A stretch of 64,000 nucleotides of DNA, from the NCBI GenBank assembly GCA_964388955.1, contig CAYMCO010000007.1, positions 62,001 through 126,000 on the forward strand. The letters are read 5' to 3'. Below the pieces are notes generated by a model. That model searched no databases. It was not told where the DNA came from and saw nothing but the letters and a program-made list of their open reading frames with translations. Below are positions 34,073-45,200 of this stretch, piece by piece; positions within the stretch are counted from its first letter, which is position 1; each line of letters begins with the position of its first letter. This stretch comes from CAYMCO01 sp964388955. Its GTDB lineage: Bacteria > Chloroflexota > Anaerolineae > Anaerolineales > E44-bin32. The position numbers and the translations under genes are program-made.

Positions 34073-37000
34073 ATGAAATGCGCGCAATGTGGTACCCAGA
34101 ACGCTGAGAAGGCCAAGTTCTGCCAGGAATGCGGTTCAGCTCTCGGTGTGACCCAAGAGCTGACATGCCCAGCATGCGGTGCAACCATCCCCTCGTCCGC
34201 CAAATTCTGTCAGGAATGCGGCGAGCCACTGGAAGGAGGCGCGGTGAAGGGGGAGCGTGGCCGGTTGCAGGCCCTCTGGGAATCCGCGCCGCGCGATCTT
34301 GCGGAGCGCATGCGCTCCGCAAGCGCCCGGGCCGAGGGGGAGCGCAAGCCGGTCACCATCCTGTTCGCCGACATCGTGGGCTCCACCTCCATCGCCGAGG
34401 GGTTGGACCCGGAGGAGTGGAAGGAGGTGGTAGGGGGCGTCCACCGGCGGGTGGGGGAGGCGGTGTATCGCTACGAGGGCACGGTGGCACAGCTATTGGG
34501 GGACGGGGTGCTGGCGTTCTTCGGCGCGCCCATCACCCATGAGGACGATCCCATCCGGGCCGTACGGGCGGGGCTGGACCTGCAGGAAAGCGCCGGGATA
34601 TTCAGCCGTGAATTGTCAGGCGTGGTCGATGGCCTGCAAATGCGGGTGGGCATTCACACCGGTGAGGTGGTGATCGGGGAGATCGGGACGGACCTGCACG
34701 TGGAATACCTGGCTCTGGGGGATGCGGTGAACGCCGCGGCGCGGCTGGAGTCGGCGGCGGAGCCGGGATCGATCCTGATCTCGGCGCGATGCGCACGGTT
34801 GATCGGGGAAGGGTTCAAGCTGCAAGACCGTGGCGAGATCACCGTGAAGGGGAAGGCGGAGCCGATCCACGTCTACGAGGTGCAGGGTGTGGAGGGGGTT
34901 CCGGGTCCGCGGCGGGGCGGGGAGACGCCGGGCGGTGCCTATGTGGGGCGGGAGGCAGAGGTGGAGGAGCTGCGGGCGATCCTGCGGGCGTTGACACGGG
35001 GGCAGGCGGGGATCGTGGCGCTGATGGGGGAGGCGGGGATCGGCAAGAGCCGCCTGCTGGAGGAGGTACGGCGGAAGTTCGAGGCGGAGGATTCGCCCGC
35101 CAGCCCCGGAGCTCCGGAGAGCTCCATCCGCTGGCTGGAGGGGCGGGCGCTGTCCTACGGCGGGTCACTGCCCTATTGGCCCATCACACAACTGATCCTG
35201 GATGACCTAGGCCTGATGGAGGGTGCGCCGGAGCTCAAAGTCAAGGTTGCGCTGCGCAAACGGCTGAAGGAGCTGTTCGGCGGGGAGGCCGGGGGGCCAT
35301 TCCCCTTCCTCGGCCGCCTCCTGGGGGTCTCGGAGGAGGCGGAGGTCAAGGCGAGGTTGGATTCCATGGACGCGGAATCCATCAAAAGGGAGACATTGGC
35401 GGCGCTGAGAGATTACTTCGGCGAAGTCGCACGGCTGCAGCCTACGGCGGTCGTGGTGGAGGACCTGCACTGGGCGGATCCCTCCAGCCTGGAGGCGCTC
35501 GAGTCGCTTATGGCGCTGGCGGATCGCGAGTCGCTGCTGATTCTGATGCTGATGCGGGTGGACCGGGATCACGGCTCATGGCGGCTGAAAGTGGCGGCGG
35601 AGACCAATTTCCCCCACCGCTATACGGAGATCCATCTAAAACGGTTGCCGGACGCGCAAGTGGATGACCTGCTGGGGAGGCTGCTGGGTGGAGGAGAGTT
35701 GCCACACCGGATACAAGACCTTATCCGCGCCCGTTCCGAGGGCAACCCCTTCTATTTGGAGGAAGTCGCCCGTCATCTTATTGAGAGCCATCAGATCGAG
35801 CGCGTGGATGGGGGTTGGCGAGCGACGGCGGCCATCGAGGAGGTGGGGATACCGGAGACCTTGCAGGGAGTGCTGCTGGCACGCATCGACCGGCTGGAAG
35901 AGGATGTGCGCCGCACGCTGCAGATGGCTTCGGTGATCGGAAAGAGCTTTCTATACCGCATCCTGGAGGCGGTCTCGAAGGCGGAGCGGGAGCTGGACGG
36001 TCATCTCTCGGAGTTGCAGCGGGAGGACCTGGTGCGGGAGAAGTCTCGCCAGCCCGAATTGGAGTACATGTTCAAGCATTCCCTCACCCAGGAGGCGACC
36101 TATCACTCCCTGCTGGTGGAGCGCAGGAAGGAGTTCCATCTGAAAGTGGGCGAGGCGATTGAGGTGTTGTTTCCCGAGCGCCGAGAGGAGTTTCTGGGGC
36201 TGCTGGCACACCATTTCGAGGCCGCGGGGGCGCGGGAGAAGGCGGCGGGGTATTTGGTCCGGGCCGGCGACCAGGCGCGGCTGGCGTTCGCCAACCAGGA
36301 GGCGATCGCGTTCTACCGGCGGGCGCTGCCCATCTTGCAGGAGCTGGGAGAGCGCGAGACTGCGGTGAAGCTGCTGATGAAACTGGGACTGACCTGCCAC
36401 AAAGCATTCCAGTTTGAGGCTTCCCGGGAGGCATACGATCAGGCGTTTTCCTTGAGCACGCATCTTGGCCGCAGGCACGAGGAGGCACCTCGCCATCCCG
36501 CCCCCCATCCATTCCGCCTCGACCTGACGGAGCTTTTCACCCTGGACCCAGGGCGTGCCATCGACTCCACCTCATTCGTGGTGATCAATCAGCTCTTCCG
36601 GGGCCTGGTACGGATGGATTCTGAGATGAACTTGCGCCCGGATGTTGCGGAGCGCTGGGAAGTGCTCGAGGGGGGGAGGCGGTATGTCTTTTATCTGAAC
36701 CCGGATGTCAGGTGGAGCGATGGATCGCGGGTCACCGCAGGCGATTTCGAATTCGCATGGAAGAGGCTGGTGGGCCCCGGCACTACGGAGGCGCTGGCCC
36801 AATATCTATTCGATATCGAGAACGGGCGGGCGTTCCACAGAGGGGAGGTCAATGACGCAGCCAGCGTGGGAGTGTTCGCTGAGGATGATCGTACGCTGGC
36901 TGTTGCTCTGGAAGGTCCCTGCAGCTACTTCCTGCATTTGGTGACCATGCCGGTCATGTACCCCGTTCCCGCCCACGTCGTCCGTCGAGACCCGGAGGGC

Positions 37001-37996
37001 TGGGCTACCGCGGCGGGGATCGTCGGAAATGGCCCGTTCTTACTGGAGCGCATGGACGCTGGTGAATCGCTGACCCTGAGACGGAATCCAGAGTACTGGG
37101 GAGAGGTGAAGGGGAATCTCCAGGAGGTTATCGTCGGCCTGGAGGGCAAACCCTTGAACGAGCTGGCGCGCTATCAGCGCGGTGAGAGTGCCATTATGCG
37201 GCTCAGTCCCTTTGTGTTCAAACAGGCGAAGAGGAGCTACCGCAGATTTTCCGAAGAGTTCTTTTCACTTCCAGAACTCGTAACTTTCTATATCGGGCTC
37301 AACGTGCGGCGGCCGCCCTTCGACAACCCCGATCTGCGTCGCGCATTCGCCATGGCGCTGGATCGGAAGTACTTTGCCGATGTGGTCCTGGATGGCGCCG
37401 GATTCCCGGCTACGGGCGGCTTCATCCCGCCGGGCCTGCCGGCGCACTCGGACGGCATCGGCATCCCCTTCTCCCCGGATCGAGCGCGTGAGGCCTTCGA
37501 GGCTGCAGGATATGCGATTGGCGGGGAATTCCCCTCTGTAGAAGGATTGGCGCCCTATTGGGCCGGGGACGTGACGGATTATGCCCGTGCGCAGTGGAAG
37601 GAGGTCTTGGGGGTGGATGTCACCTGGCGGGAGGCTACGTGGCCTGAGGTATTGGCGTCCTTGCGGGACACGCCACCTGACATCTATGGCATGAGTTGGC
37701 AGGGGGACTACCCCGACCCCGACAGCTTCCTGCGCACGAGTTCCTGGCGGGCAGAGACGGGATGGGCGCACGAGGAGTATGGTTCGCTCATCGAAAAGGC
37801 CCGGCGCGTGCCGGATCCCGAGAGACGTGCGGGTATGTACCGTCAGGCCGATCGCATCTTGATGCAGGAGGCACCCATCATTCCGCTCATTTACGGCCGG
37901 GCCCAGTTTCTGATCAAACCCTGGCTGCGTGTGCTTCCGGTCTTGATACCCGGAAAGGTCCCCGACTTCGAGGACATCATCATCGAGCCGCATTAA
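34073..37996 (+). CDS. Zinc ribbon-cyclase-ATPase-TPR protein with C-terminal family 5 solute-binding domain (array gene 1)
   Basis: The 1307-residue product starts with two zinc ribbons (CxxC pairs: KCAQCG/FCQECG and TCPACG/FCQECG). A class III cyclase domain follows (about residues 90-280) with both metal Asps (FADIVGST, LLGDGVLAFFG) and the transition-state Asn and Arg (AVNAAAR), but Gln and Leu where adenylyl cyclases have Lys and Asp. Next is an ATPase (about 295-560; GEAGIGKS, VVVEDLHWAD) and helical repeats. Residues about 808-1307 are a complete OppA/DppA-type solute-binding domain (LRPDVAERWEV, RPPFDNPDLRRAFAMALD, YPDPDSF). There is no signal peptide, so the domain is probably a cytoplasmic sensor. 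GTG at 34064 is an alternative start. Confidence 0.88.
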   Translation: MKCAQCGTQNAEKAKFCQECGSALGVTQELTCPACGATIPSSAKFCQECGEPLEGGAVKGERGRLQALWESAPRDLAERMRSASARAEGERKPVTILFADIVGSTSIAEGLDPEEWKEVVGGVHRRVGEAVYRYEGTVAQLLGDGVLAFFGAPITHEDDPIRAVRAGLDLQESAGIFSRELSGVVDGLQMRVGIHTGEVVIGEIGTDLHVEYLALGDAVNAAARLESAAEPGSILISARCARLIGEGFKLQDRGEITVKGKAEPIHVYEVQGVEGVPGPRRGGETPGGAYVGREAEVEELRAILRALTRGQAGIVALMGEAGIGKSRLLEEVRRKFEAEDSPASPGAPESSIRWLEGRALSYGGSLPYWPITQLILDDLGLMEGAPELKVKVALRKRLKELFGGEAGGPFPFLGRLLGVSEEAEVKARLDSMDAESIKRETLAALRDYFGEVARLQPTAVVVEDLHWADPSSLEALESLMALADRESLLILMLMRVDRDHGSWRLKVAAETNFPHRYTEIHLKRLPDAQVDDLLGRLLGGGELPHRIQDLIRARSEGNPFYLEEVARHLIESHQIERVDGGWRATAAIEEVGIPETLQGVLLARIDRLEEDVRRTLQMASVIGKSFLYRILEAVSKAERELDGHLSELQREDLVREKSRQPELEYMFKHSLTQEATYHSLLVERRKEFHLKVGEAIEVLFPERREEFLGLLAHHFEAAGAREKAAGYLVRAGDQARLAFANQEAIAFYRRALPILQELGERETAVKLLMKLGLTCHKAFQFEASREAYDQAFSLSTHLGRRHEEAPRHPAPHPFRLDLTELFTLDPGRAIDSTSFVVINQLFRGLVRMDSEMNLRPDVAERWEVLEGGRRYVFYLNPDVRWSDGSRVTAGDFEFAWKRLVGPGTTEALAQYLFDIENGRAFHRGEVNDAASVGVFAEDDRTLAVALEGPCSYFLHLVTMPVMYPVPAHVVRRDPEGWATAAGIVGNGPFLLERMDAGESLTLRRNPEYWGEVKGNLQEVIVGLEGKPLNELARYQRGESAIMRLSPFVFKQAKRSYRRFSEEFFSLPELVTFYIGLNVRRPPFDNPDLRRAFAMALDRKYFADVVLDGAGFPATGGFIPPGLPAHSDGIGIPFSPDRAREAFEAAGYAIGGEFPSVEGLAPYWAGDVTDYARAQWKEVLGVDVTWREATWPEVLASLRDTPPDIYGMSWQGDYPDPDSFLRTSSWRAETGWAHEEYGSLIEKARRVPDPERRAGMYRQADRILMQEAPIIPLIYGRAQFLIKPWLRVLPVLIPGKVPDFEDIIIEPH

Positions 37997-38218
37997 TGGC
38001 CCTAGAGCGCGGATCCCCCCATTATGTGCAATAATAGAGCGATGGCAGCGATGGATGATTGATCCATTTCTCGGTTGGTGGGCCCGAGGCTTTTGCTTTT
38101 TTTTTCGCTTCATTGAGTTGGTTGAAGCCGGTCGGGGCATCGAGCCGAAAGGAACCGCATCGGTAGCAGTCAGTGGCATCCCATCGAAATTCGATGGACT
38201 GGCCGGGGGTTTGACAAA

Positions 38219-41200
38219 ATGCGCTGTCCAAGATGCCAATCGGAGAACCCTGCCAGGGCGAATTACTGCCTGGACTGCGGGAATCCGCTCAAATCGGACC
38301 GGGGGTTGACCTGTCCAAACTGCGGAGCGGAGTTCCCTCTTGGGGCAGCATACTGCTTCTCCTGCGGCGCCAGGGTGCAGGCGGTTGAAGAGCCGACCCA
38401 GGGATCCAGTTGGGGGGCGCTGCAGCGCGCCGCGCCGGAGGAGCTGCAGGAGAGAATGCGCGCCGCGAGCGTCCGGGCCGAGGGGGAGCGCAAGCCGGTC
38501 ACCATCCTTTTCGCCGACATCGTGGGCTCCACTTCCATCGCCGAGAAGCTTGATCCAGAGGAGTGGAAGGAGGTCGTGCGCGGCGTTCACCGGCGGGTGG
38601 GGGAGGCGGTGTACCGGTATGAGGGCACGGTGGCCCAGCTCCTGGGCGATGGGGTGCTGGCCTTTTTCGGCGCGCCCATCACGCACGAGGATGATCCCAT
38701 TCGCGCTGTGCGGGCGGCGCTCGATCTGCAAAAGAGCATCGGAGAGTTCAGTCGCGAGCTCTCCGGACTTGTCGATGAACTGCGAATGCGGGCTGGGATC
38801 GACACGGGCGAGGTGGTATTGGGGAACATCGGCACGGACCTGCACATGGAGTATTTGGCCTTGGGAGATGCGGTGAACGCTGCGGCGCGGCTGGAGTCGG
38901 CGGCAAGGCCAGGCTCAATCCTGATCTCGGCGCGCTGTGCGCGGCTGATCGGGGATGATTTTGCGCTCAAGGACCTCGGCGAAATATCGGTGAAGGGGAA
39001 GAGCGAATCAATCCATGCCTTCGAGGTTCTGGAAGTGAAAGGGGTTCCTGCCTCCCGACGCGGCATGATGGCGGAAAGCGCCCCCTACGTGGGCCGTGGC
39101 GAGGAAGTGGAAAGGCTGAAGTCCTGTGTGGGAGCGCTGTGCGCTGGTCAGGGCGGGATCGTGGCCATAATGGGGGAAGCCGGGATCGGGAAGAGCCGGC
39201 TGCTGGAGGAGGTGAGGGCCTGGGCCTGCGCGAATGTGGAGATGCTTGACGGAGGCGCTTCTCCGGTTTCCTCGTTGCGCTGGCTCGAAGGGCGAGCGCT
39301 TTCCTATGGCGGATCGCTTTCCTATTGGACGATCAACCGCCTGATCCTGGACGACCTGAATCTGTCTGATGGTGCGGCCGAACTGAAAATCAGTGTCGCA
39401 TTGCGGAGACGACTGGTTGAATTGTTCGGGGGAGATGCCGCCGGGCGCTTGCCATATCTCGCGCGCCTGCTGGACCTCTCTGAAGATGGGCAGCCTCCGG
39501 AACCCCGCCGCCTCACGGATGCCGAGTCCGTTAAGAGCCAGACCCTCTCGGCTCTAAAGGACTATTTCGGGAGTGTCGCAAGGCATCAAGCGACGGCCCT
39601 GGTGTTGGAGGATCTGCACTGGGCGGATCCCACGAGCACCGAAGTGGTCGAAGAGTTGATGAGGCTTACCGATCATGCCCCGCTTCTGATCATCATGGTG
39701 ATGAGAGTGGAGCGCGATCATGGGTCATGGGGTTTGAAGCTGAGAGCGGAGACCGATTATCCCCACCGCTACACAGAATTGCAGCTCGGGCGCTTGAATG
39801 AATTCGAGGCTGATGAGCTCATGGGGCATCTGCTTGGGAAGGGGGCCTTGCCGGAGAACATCAGGGATCTCCTCCGTGCCCGGTCAGAGGGCAATCCCTT
39901 CTATCTGGAGGAGGTTGCGCACCATCTTGTCGAGAACCATTTGATCGAACGGGTAGATGGAGATTGGCAAACGACTCAGGCGGTCAAGGAAATCGGGATC
40001 CCCGAGACGCTGCAAGGTGTGCTGATGGCACGCATCGATGGGCTGGAAGAGGATGTGCGCCGCACGCTGCAAATGGCATCGGTGATCGGCAAGAGCTTTC
40101 TCTATCGCATCCTGCAAGCGATCTCGGCGGCCGAGCGTGAGCTGGATCGCCACCTCTCCCAACTCCAGCGCTTAGATCTGATCAGAGAGGAGGGCCGACT
40201 GCCAGACTTGGAGTACACGTTCAAGCATTCTCTCACTCAAGAGGCGGCATACAGTTCACTGCTGGGGGGACGGCGGAGAGCAATCCACCTAATGGTGGGA
40301 GAAGCGATAGAGTCCCTGTTCCCCGAACGGCGAGCGGAGTACCTGGGTATTCTAGCGCACCACTTCGAGGCCGCCGGCTCGCTCGAGAAGGCGAGGGGCT
40401 ACCTGCTCAGTGCCGGGGACCAGGCGCGCCTGAGATATGCCAACAGCGAGGCGATCGAGTTCTATCGCCGGGCGTTGCGCGTGTTGGGAGAACTGGGCCA
40501 GGATGAGACATCCGTGCAGGTGCTGATGAAGCTCGGCCTGACCTGCCACAGCGCGTTCCAGTTTGAAGCCGCGAGAGAGGCGTATGATCAAGCATTTTCA
40601 CTTGGCAAAGGACTTGGCTTGGAGCGCAGGGGAGCATCTCAACCGTATTCCCCTCACCCATTGCGGTTCGACCTACCCGGTATTATGGCATTGGATCCGG
40701 CCAAGGCTTCTGATGTCGCATCGTTCACCGTCATCGAGCAATTGTTCCGGGGCTTGGTGAAATTGGATCTGGACCTAAACGTACGCCCGGATATGGCCCG
40801 AAGCTGGGAGGTCTTGCAGGGCGGCAAGAAGTATGTCTTCCATCTGCGTGAGGACCTCAAGTGGAGTGACGGGGCAAGGGTAAAGGCGAGCGACTTTGAA
40901 TTCGCCTGGAAGAGAATGTTGAATCCGAAGGGCCAATCAACGCTCGCCAGGTATCTCTATGACATCCGGAATGCGCGCGCCTATCATGAGGGGGAAATCA
41001 GCGATTCAGCCGCGCTTGGCATCGTCGTTGAAAATGATCATACGCTGAGTGTGATATTGGAGGAACCGTGCAGCTATTTCATGTTTCTATTGGCCATCCC
41101 GAGCACATATCCTTTGCCGGAACATAGCCTGCATCAATGTCCAGAAGGCTGGACAGAAGCGGGGACCCTTGTCGGAAGCGGTCCCTTCGTTCTGGAGAAA

Positions 41201-42154
41201 TGGGACCATGGCCGGGCAATTGAACTGGTGAGAAACCCGGAATACTACGGGGAGCTGTCGGGCAATGTGCAAAGGATCCTGGTCGAGTTGGTAACTGATG
41301 CTACTGATCCATTGAGACCGCTGGAGCGCTACCAGAGGGACGAGGTGGATATCCTGATCCTGCCCTCCTTACTGATCGGGGAGGCGAAAGGGCACTACCG
41401 GAAACTACCGGAGGAATACATATCCATCCCTGAACTGGCGACAGTCTATTTCGGGTTCGATGTTCGGTGCCCTCCCTTTGATGACCGGCGCGTGCGCAAG
41501 GCTTTCGCCCTGGCACTGGATAAGGGCTTCATGGCAGATATCGTCTTGGAAGGGATGGATTTTCCTGCCACGGGGGGTATGGTGCCTCCGGGCATGCCGG
41601 GGCATTGTGTGGATATGGGGGTCGTCTTTTCCCCGGATGAGGCGCGTAAGCTAATGGATGAGGCTGGGTACTCTTCGCATAAGGCCTTTCCCCTTATAGA
41701 GGGCATCGCGCCTCAGGCTACCGGCAAGATGGTCGAATACGCCCAGGGCCAGTGGAGAGATGTGCTGGGGGTGGAGGTGCGCTGGCGCGAATTGGGTTGG
41801 CCCGAATTCATGAGACAGATGGATGGATCTAACCCCAACATATTCTTGATGAGCTGGACGGCGGATTATCCTGATCCGGACAACTTCCTACGGACGGGAA
41901 GTTGGGGGGCCGAGACTGGCTGGCGGGATGAGCGTTTCACTGCCCTCGTATCAGAAGCGCGGCGCATTCCCGACCCTGAGAAGCGGCTGAGCATGTATCG
42001 TGAGGCCGAGCGCATCTTAGTGCAGGAGATGCCGATCGTGCCACTGATCTATGGCCGCAATCATTACCTAATCAAGCCCTGGGTGGGGGCGGGGCCACTT
42101 TACTCTCCATTCGCTGTCCCCAATCTCGAATATGTCATTATCGACCCGCACTGA
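38219..42154 (+). CDS. Zinc ribbon-cyclase-ATPase-TPR protein with C-terminal family 5 solute-binding domain (array gene 2)
   Basis: This 1311-residue protein has the same layout as array gene 1. Two zinc ribbons (RCPRCQ/YCLDCG, TCPNCG/YCFSCG) precede a cyclase with FADIVGST, LLGDGVLAFFG and AVNAAAR, again with Gln and Leu at the base-recognition sites. The ATPase has GEAGIGKSRLLEEV and VLEDLHWADP. The solute-binding domain spans about residues 809-1311 (SWEVLQGGKKYVF, CPPFDDRRVRKAFALALD, DYPDPDNFL). DNA around 40040-40100 is nearly identical to 35897-35955 in gene 1, pointing to duplication. Divergence is greatest in the binding domain, as expected if the two sense different ligands. Confidence 0.88.
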   Translation: MRCPRCQSENPARANYCLDCGNPLKSDRGLTCPNCGAEFPLGAAYCFSCGARVQAVEEPTQGSSWGALQRAAPEELQERMRAASVRAEGERKPVTILFADIVGSTSIAEKLDPEEWKEVVRGVHRRVGEAVYRYEGTVAQLLGDGVLAFFGAPITHEDDPIRAVRAALDLQKSIGEFSRELSGLVDELRMRAGIDTGEVVLGNIGTDLHMEYLALGDAVNAAARLESAARPGSILISARCARLIGDDFALKDLGEISVKGKSESIHAFEVLEVKGVPASRRGMMAESAPYVGRGEEVERLKSCVGALCAGQGGIVAIMGEAGIGKSRLLEEVRAWACANVEMLDGGASPVSSLRWLEGRALSYGGSLSYWTINRLILDDLNLSDGAAELKISVALRRRLVELFGGDAAGRLPYLARLLDLSEDGQPPEPRRLTDAESVKSQTLSALKDYFGSVARHQATALVLEDLHWADPTSTEVVEELMRLTDHAPLLIIMVMRVERDHGSWGLKLRAETDYPHRYTELQLGRLNEFEADELMGHLLGKGALPENIRDLLRARSEGNPFYLEEVAHHLVENHLIERVDGDWQTTQAVKEIGIPETLQGVLMARIDGLEEDVRRTLQMASVIGKSFLYRILQAISAAERELDRHLSQLQRLDLIREEGRLPDLEYTFKHSLTQEAAYSSLLGGRRRAIHLMVGEAIESLFPERRAEYLGILAHHFEAAGSLEKARGYLLSAGDQARLRYANSEAIEFYRRALRVLGELGQDETSVQVLMKLGLTCHSAFQFEAAREAYDQAFSLGKGLGLERRGASQPYSPHPLRFDLPGIMALDPAKASDVASFTVIEQLFRGLVKLDLDLNVRPDMARSWEVLQGGKKYVFHLREDLKWSDGARVKASDFEFAWKRMLNPKGQSTLARYLYDIRNARAYHEGEISDSAALGIVVENDHTLSVILEEPCSYFMFLLAIPSTYPLPEHSLHQCPEGWTEAGTLVGSGPFVLEKWDHGRAIELVRNPEYYGELSGNVQRILVELVTDATDPLRPLERYQRDEVDILILPSLLIGEAKGHYRKLPEEYISIPELATVYFGFDVRCPPFDDRRVRKAFALALDKGFMADIVLEGMDFPATGGMVPPGMPGHCVDMGVVFSPDEARKLMDEAGYSSHKAFPLIEGIAPQATGKMVEYAQGQWRDVLGVEVRWRELGWPEFMRQMDGSNPNIFLMSWTADYPDPDNFLRTGSWGAETGWRDERFTALVSEARRIPDPEKRLSMYREAERILVQEMPIVPLIYGRNHYLIKPWVGAGPLYSPFAVPNLEYVIIDPH

Positions 42155-42287
42155 GCCCATACCATTCAATCCGGCTCTGAGATGGCGGTGCATGCGTGAC
42201 TGATGGAAGATCAGGATCTAGGTAGAAGGGCTTTGTTGTAGGTCGTTCAGAGCGGGGAGTCAGCGAACGACAGTTGGAGATCGCCAC

Positions 42288-45200
42288 TTGACGCCCGGGG
42301 ACACTCAGGATATGGGGTTACCCAGCGGCACCGTCACCTTCCTCTTCACCGATATCGAAGGCTCTACGCAGCTACTAGCGGAGCTTGGCGATAGGTACCC
42401 CAATTTGCTGTCTGCGCATCGCCGCATCTTGCGCGCTTCCTTCCAGGCCCATGGCGGCCGGGAGGTGGACACGCAGGGCGATGCATTCTTCTACTCCTTC
42501 TCCCGGGCAACCGAAGCCGTGTCTGCCGCGGCGGAGGCCCAACGCAGCCTCGCCGAGCGTGGCTGGCCCGATGATCTTGAGGTGCGGGTGCGCATGGCCC
42601 TGCACACGGGAGAGCCGCTCCTCGGCGACGAAGGATACGTGGGCTTGGATGTGCATCGCGCGGCGCGCATCGCCCACGCGGGGCATGGCGGGCAGGTGCT
42701 GCTCTCGGAGACGACAGCAGCACTGATACGGTATGAGCTGCCTGAGGGTGTGGAGCTCCGTGATCTGGGGGACCATCGCCTGAAGGATCTGCTGCACCCG
42801 GAGGCGATTTATCAACTGGTCATCCCAGATATGGTCGCGGACTTCCCGCCTCTCAAATCACTCGACGCTCATCCCAACAACCTGCCGACCCAGCCGACGC
42901 CGCTGATTGGCCGGGAGGAGGCACTGGCAGACTCTCGAGACCAAATGCTGCGACCGGAGGTGCATCTGCTTACGCTGACCGGACCCGGCGGGACGGGCAA
43001 GACCCGCTTGGGCCTGCAACTTGCCGCTGAACTTGCCGATGAATTCCAGGATGGGATCTATTTCGTGCCTTTGGCGCCAATTTCCGATGCGAGCTTGGTT
43101 AGCTCAGCAATTGCCAAAGCCCTCTCTGTTCGTGAACGAGGAAGCCAGCCGATCCTTGAATCGATCAAGGAATACCTGCGCGCCAGGCAACTATTATTGC
43201 TGTTAGACAATTTTGAACACGTGATGGATGCAGCGCCTGAAGTGGCGGAACTGGTAGAAGCTTGTTCAAGAGTCAAGCTGTTGATAACCAGCCGAGAGGC
43301 ATTGCATCTTCGCAGTGAATATGAGCATCCCGTGCAGTCGTTGGAAGTGCCCGGCGTGTTCCAGCCTCCATCAGTGGAATCGCTCTTGCAGAACCCGGCG
43401 GTGGAGCTGTTCGCTCGGCGAGCACAAGCTGTCATGCCTGATTTCTGTGTGACGGAGGAGAATGCGCAGGCGGTGTGTGATATCTGCCGCCACTTGGACG
43501 GCTTGCCATTATCGATCGAGTTGGCTGCGGCAAGAACACGAGTCCTTCCTCCAAATGCGATGCTCGAACGGCTGGTTGAGTCGGATGGGGGATCCTCGCT
43601 GCGGTTGCTGATGCGTGGAGCGAGAGATGCACCGGAGCGTCACCATTCTTTGCGCGCCGCGATTGACTGGAGCTATGAACTGCTGGATGAAACGGAACAA
43701 GAATTGTTCCGGAGCCTATCCGCCTTCGCCGGAGGGTTCACATTGTCTGCGGCACATGCCGTATGTTGCGGATCTTTGAGCCCGTCGGAATTTGGCGTGC
43801 AGCGGGGAAAGGATGTCGAGGTGATGGAGGGCGTCACATCATTGTTGGATAAGAGCCTTCTGCGCCTTGATGAGGGTAACGAGCGTGAGCCTCGGTTCAC
43901 CATGTTGAAGACGATTCGGGAGTACGCGTTCGAGAAGCTCGTGGAGAGTGGTTGCGAGGAAGGGATCCGAGAGCGGCACGCGGATTACTTCCTCGCGATG
44001 GCAACAGAGGCCAAGCCCATGCTTCGAGGCCCCGAACAAGAGGCATGGTTGGAACTCCTGGAACGCGAGCATAACAACCTCCGCGCCGCATTGGACTGGT
44101 TCCTGGGGCAGGCTGAGGCCGATAAGGCGGCCGGTGCTGCAGCCGCCTTGTCTGGGCTGAGGCTGGCCAGCGCGCTATCGCTGTTTTGGGACACGCACGG
44201 TTACGTGAGTGAGGGGCGAAGGTGGTTGCGTAGGATCTTGGCGGTCGAAGGGTCTCCAGTGGAGGATCGGGTTGACGCATTGATCGGAGCGGCGTGGCTC
44301 GCGGCCCGCCAAGCGGATATCAGTGAGTCTCGTCGGTTGTATGAGCAAGGATTGGACCTTGCTCGCCAGTTGGAGGACAAGCCGGGAATGGCCAGGTCGC
44401 TTGACGGACTGGGTTACTTGCACGGCTTCTCAGGAGATTCTGCAGAACTGAGGGAATTGCGTTGCTCAGAGAGTCTTCAACTGTGGCGAGAGATCGGTGA
44501 CGAGGGAGGGATCGCCTCGGCGCTCGGTCCGTTGGCGGAGTTGGCATCTGCTCGATACGATTTCGCACGAGCCACTTCACTCTTTGAGGAGAGCCTATCC
44601 CTGTTCCGCCAGGTGGGTGATACACGGGAAATAGCGGGCGCATTGTGGAACATTGGGAATGTCGCAATGCGTTCGGGCGACTATGAGAAATCGAAAAGCA
44701 GATTCGAGGAGAGCAAGGCGCTGTATCAAAGCCTGAAGGATATTCATGGAGTCGCCACCCAGCTGAGATGCTTGGGAGAAGTGGAGCGCTCTCTGGGAAA
44801 TACGCGGCGTGCTCGGGACCTATTTGAGGAGGGGTTGGCGGGTTACAGGTCCATAGGGGATAAAGGATGTACGTCTGCCGCCTTGGCGGGGTTGGCGAGA
44901 GTAGCGCTTGATCAAGGGGACCTCTCGGGGGCAATTTCGTCCATCTTGGAAAGCTTGAGCCTGGCGAGCGAAATCGGATTGCACGAAGTCAAGGTCAAAG
45001 CAACCCGGCTGCTCGGACTTGTGAATCTCGCTCAAGGTGATATGGAACTGGCGCGCGAGCATCTCTTGGCTAGTCTGGATATGGCCCGCCAGCAGGAGAA
45101 CTGTGAGGGGATTGCGGCGAGCCTTGAGGGATTGGCGGTGCTGGTCGGGGCACGAACCGAATATGAGCGTGCCGTAGAGTTGTCTTCCGCGGCCGATCGC

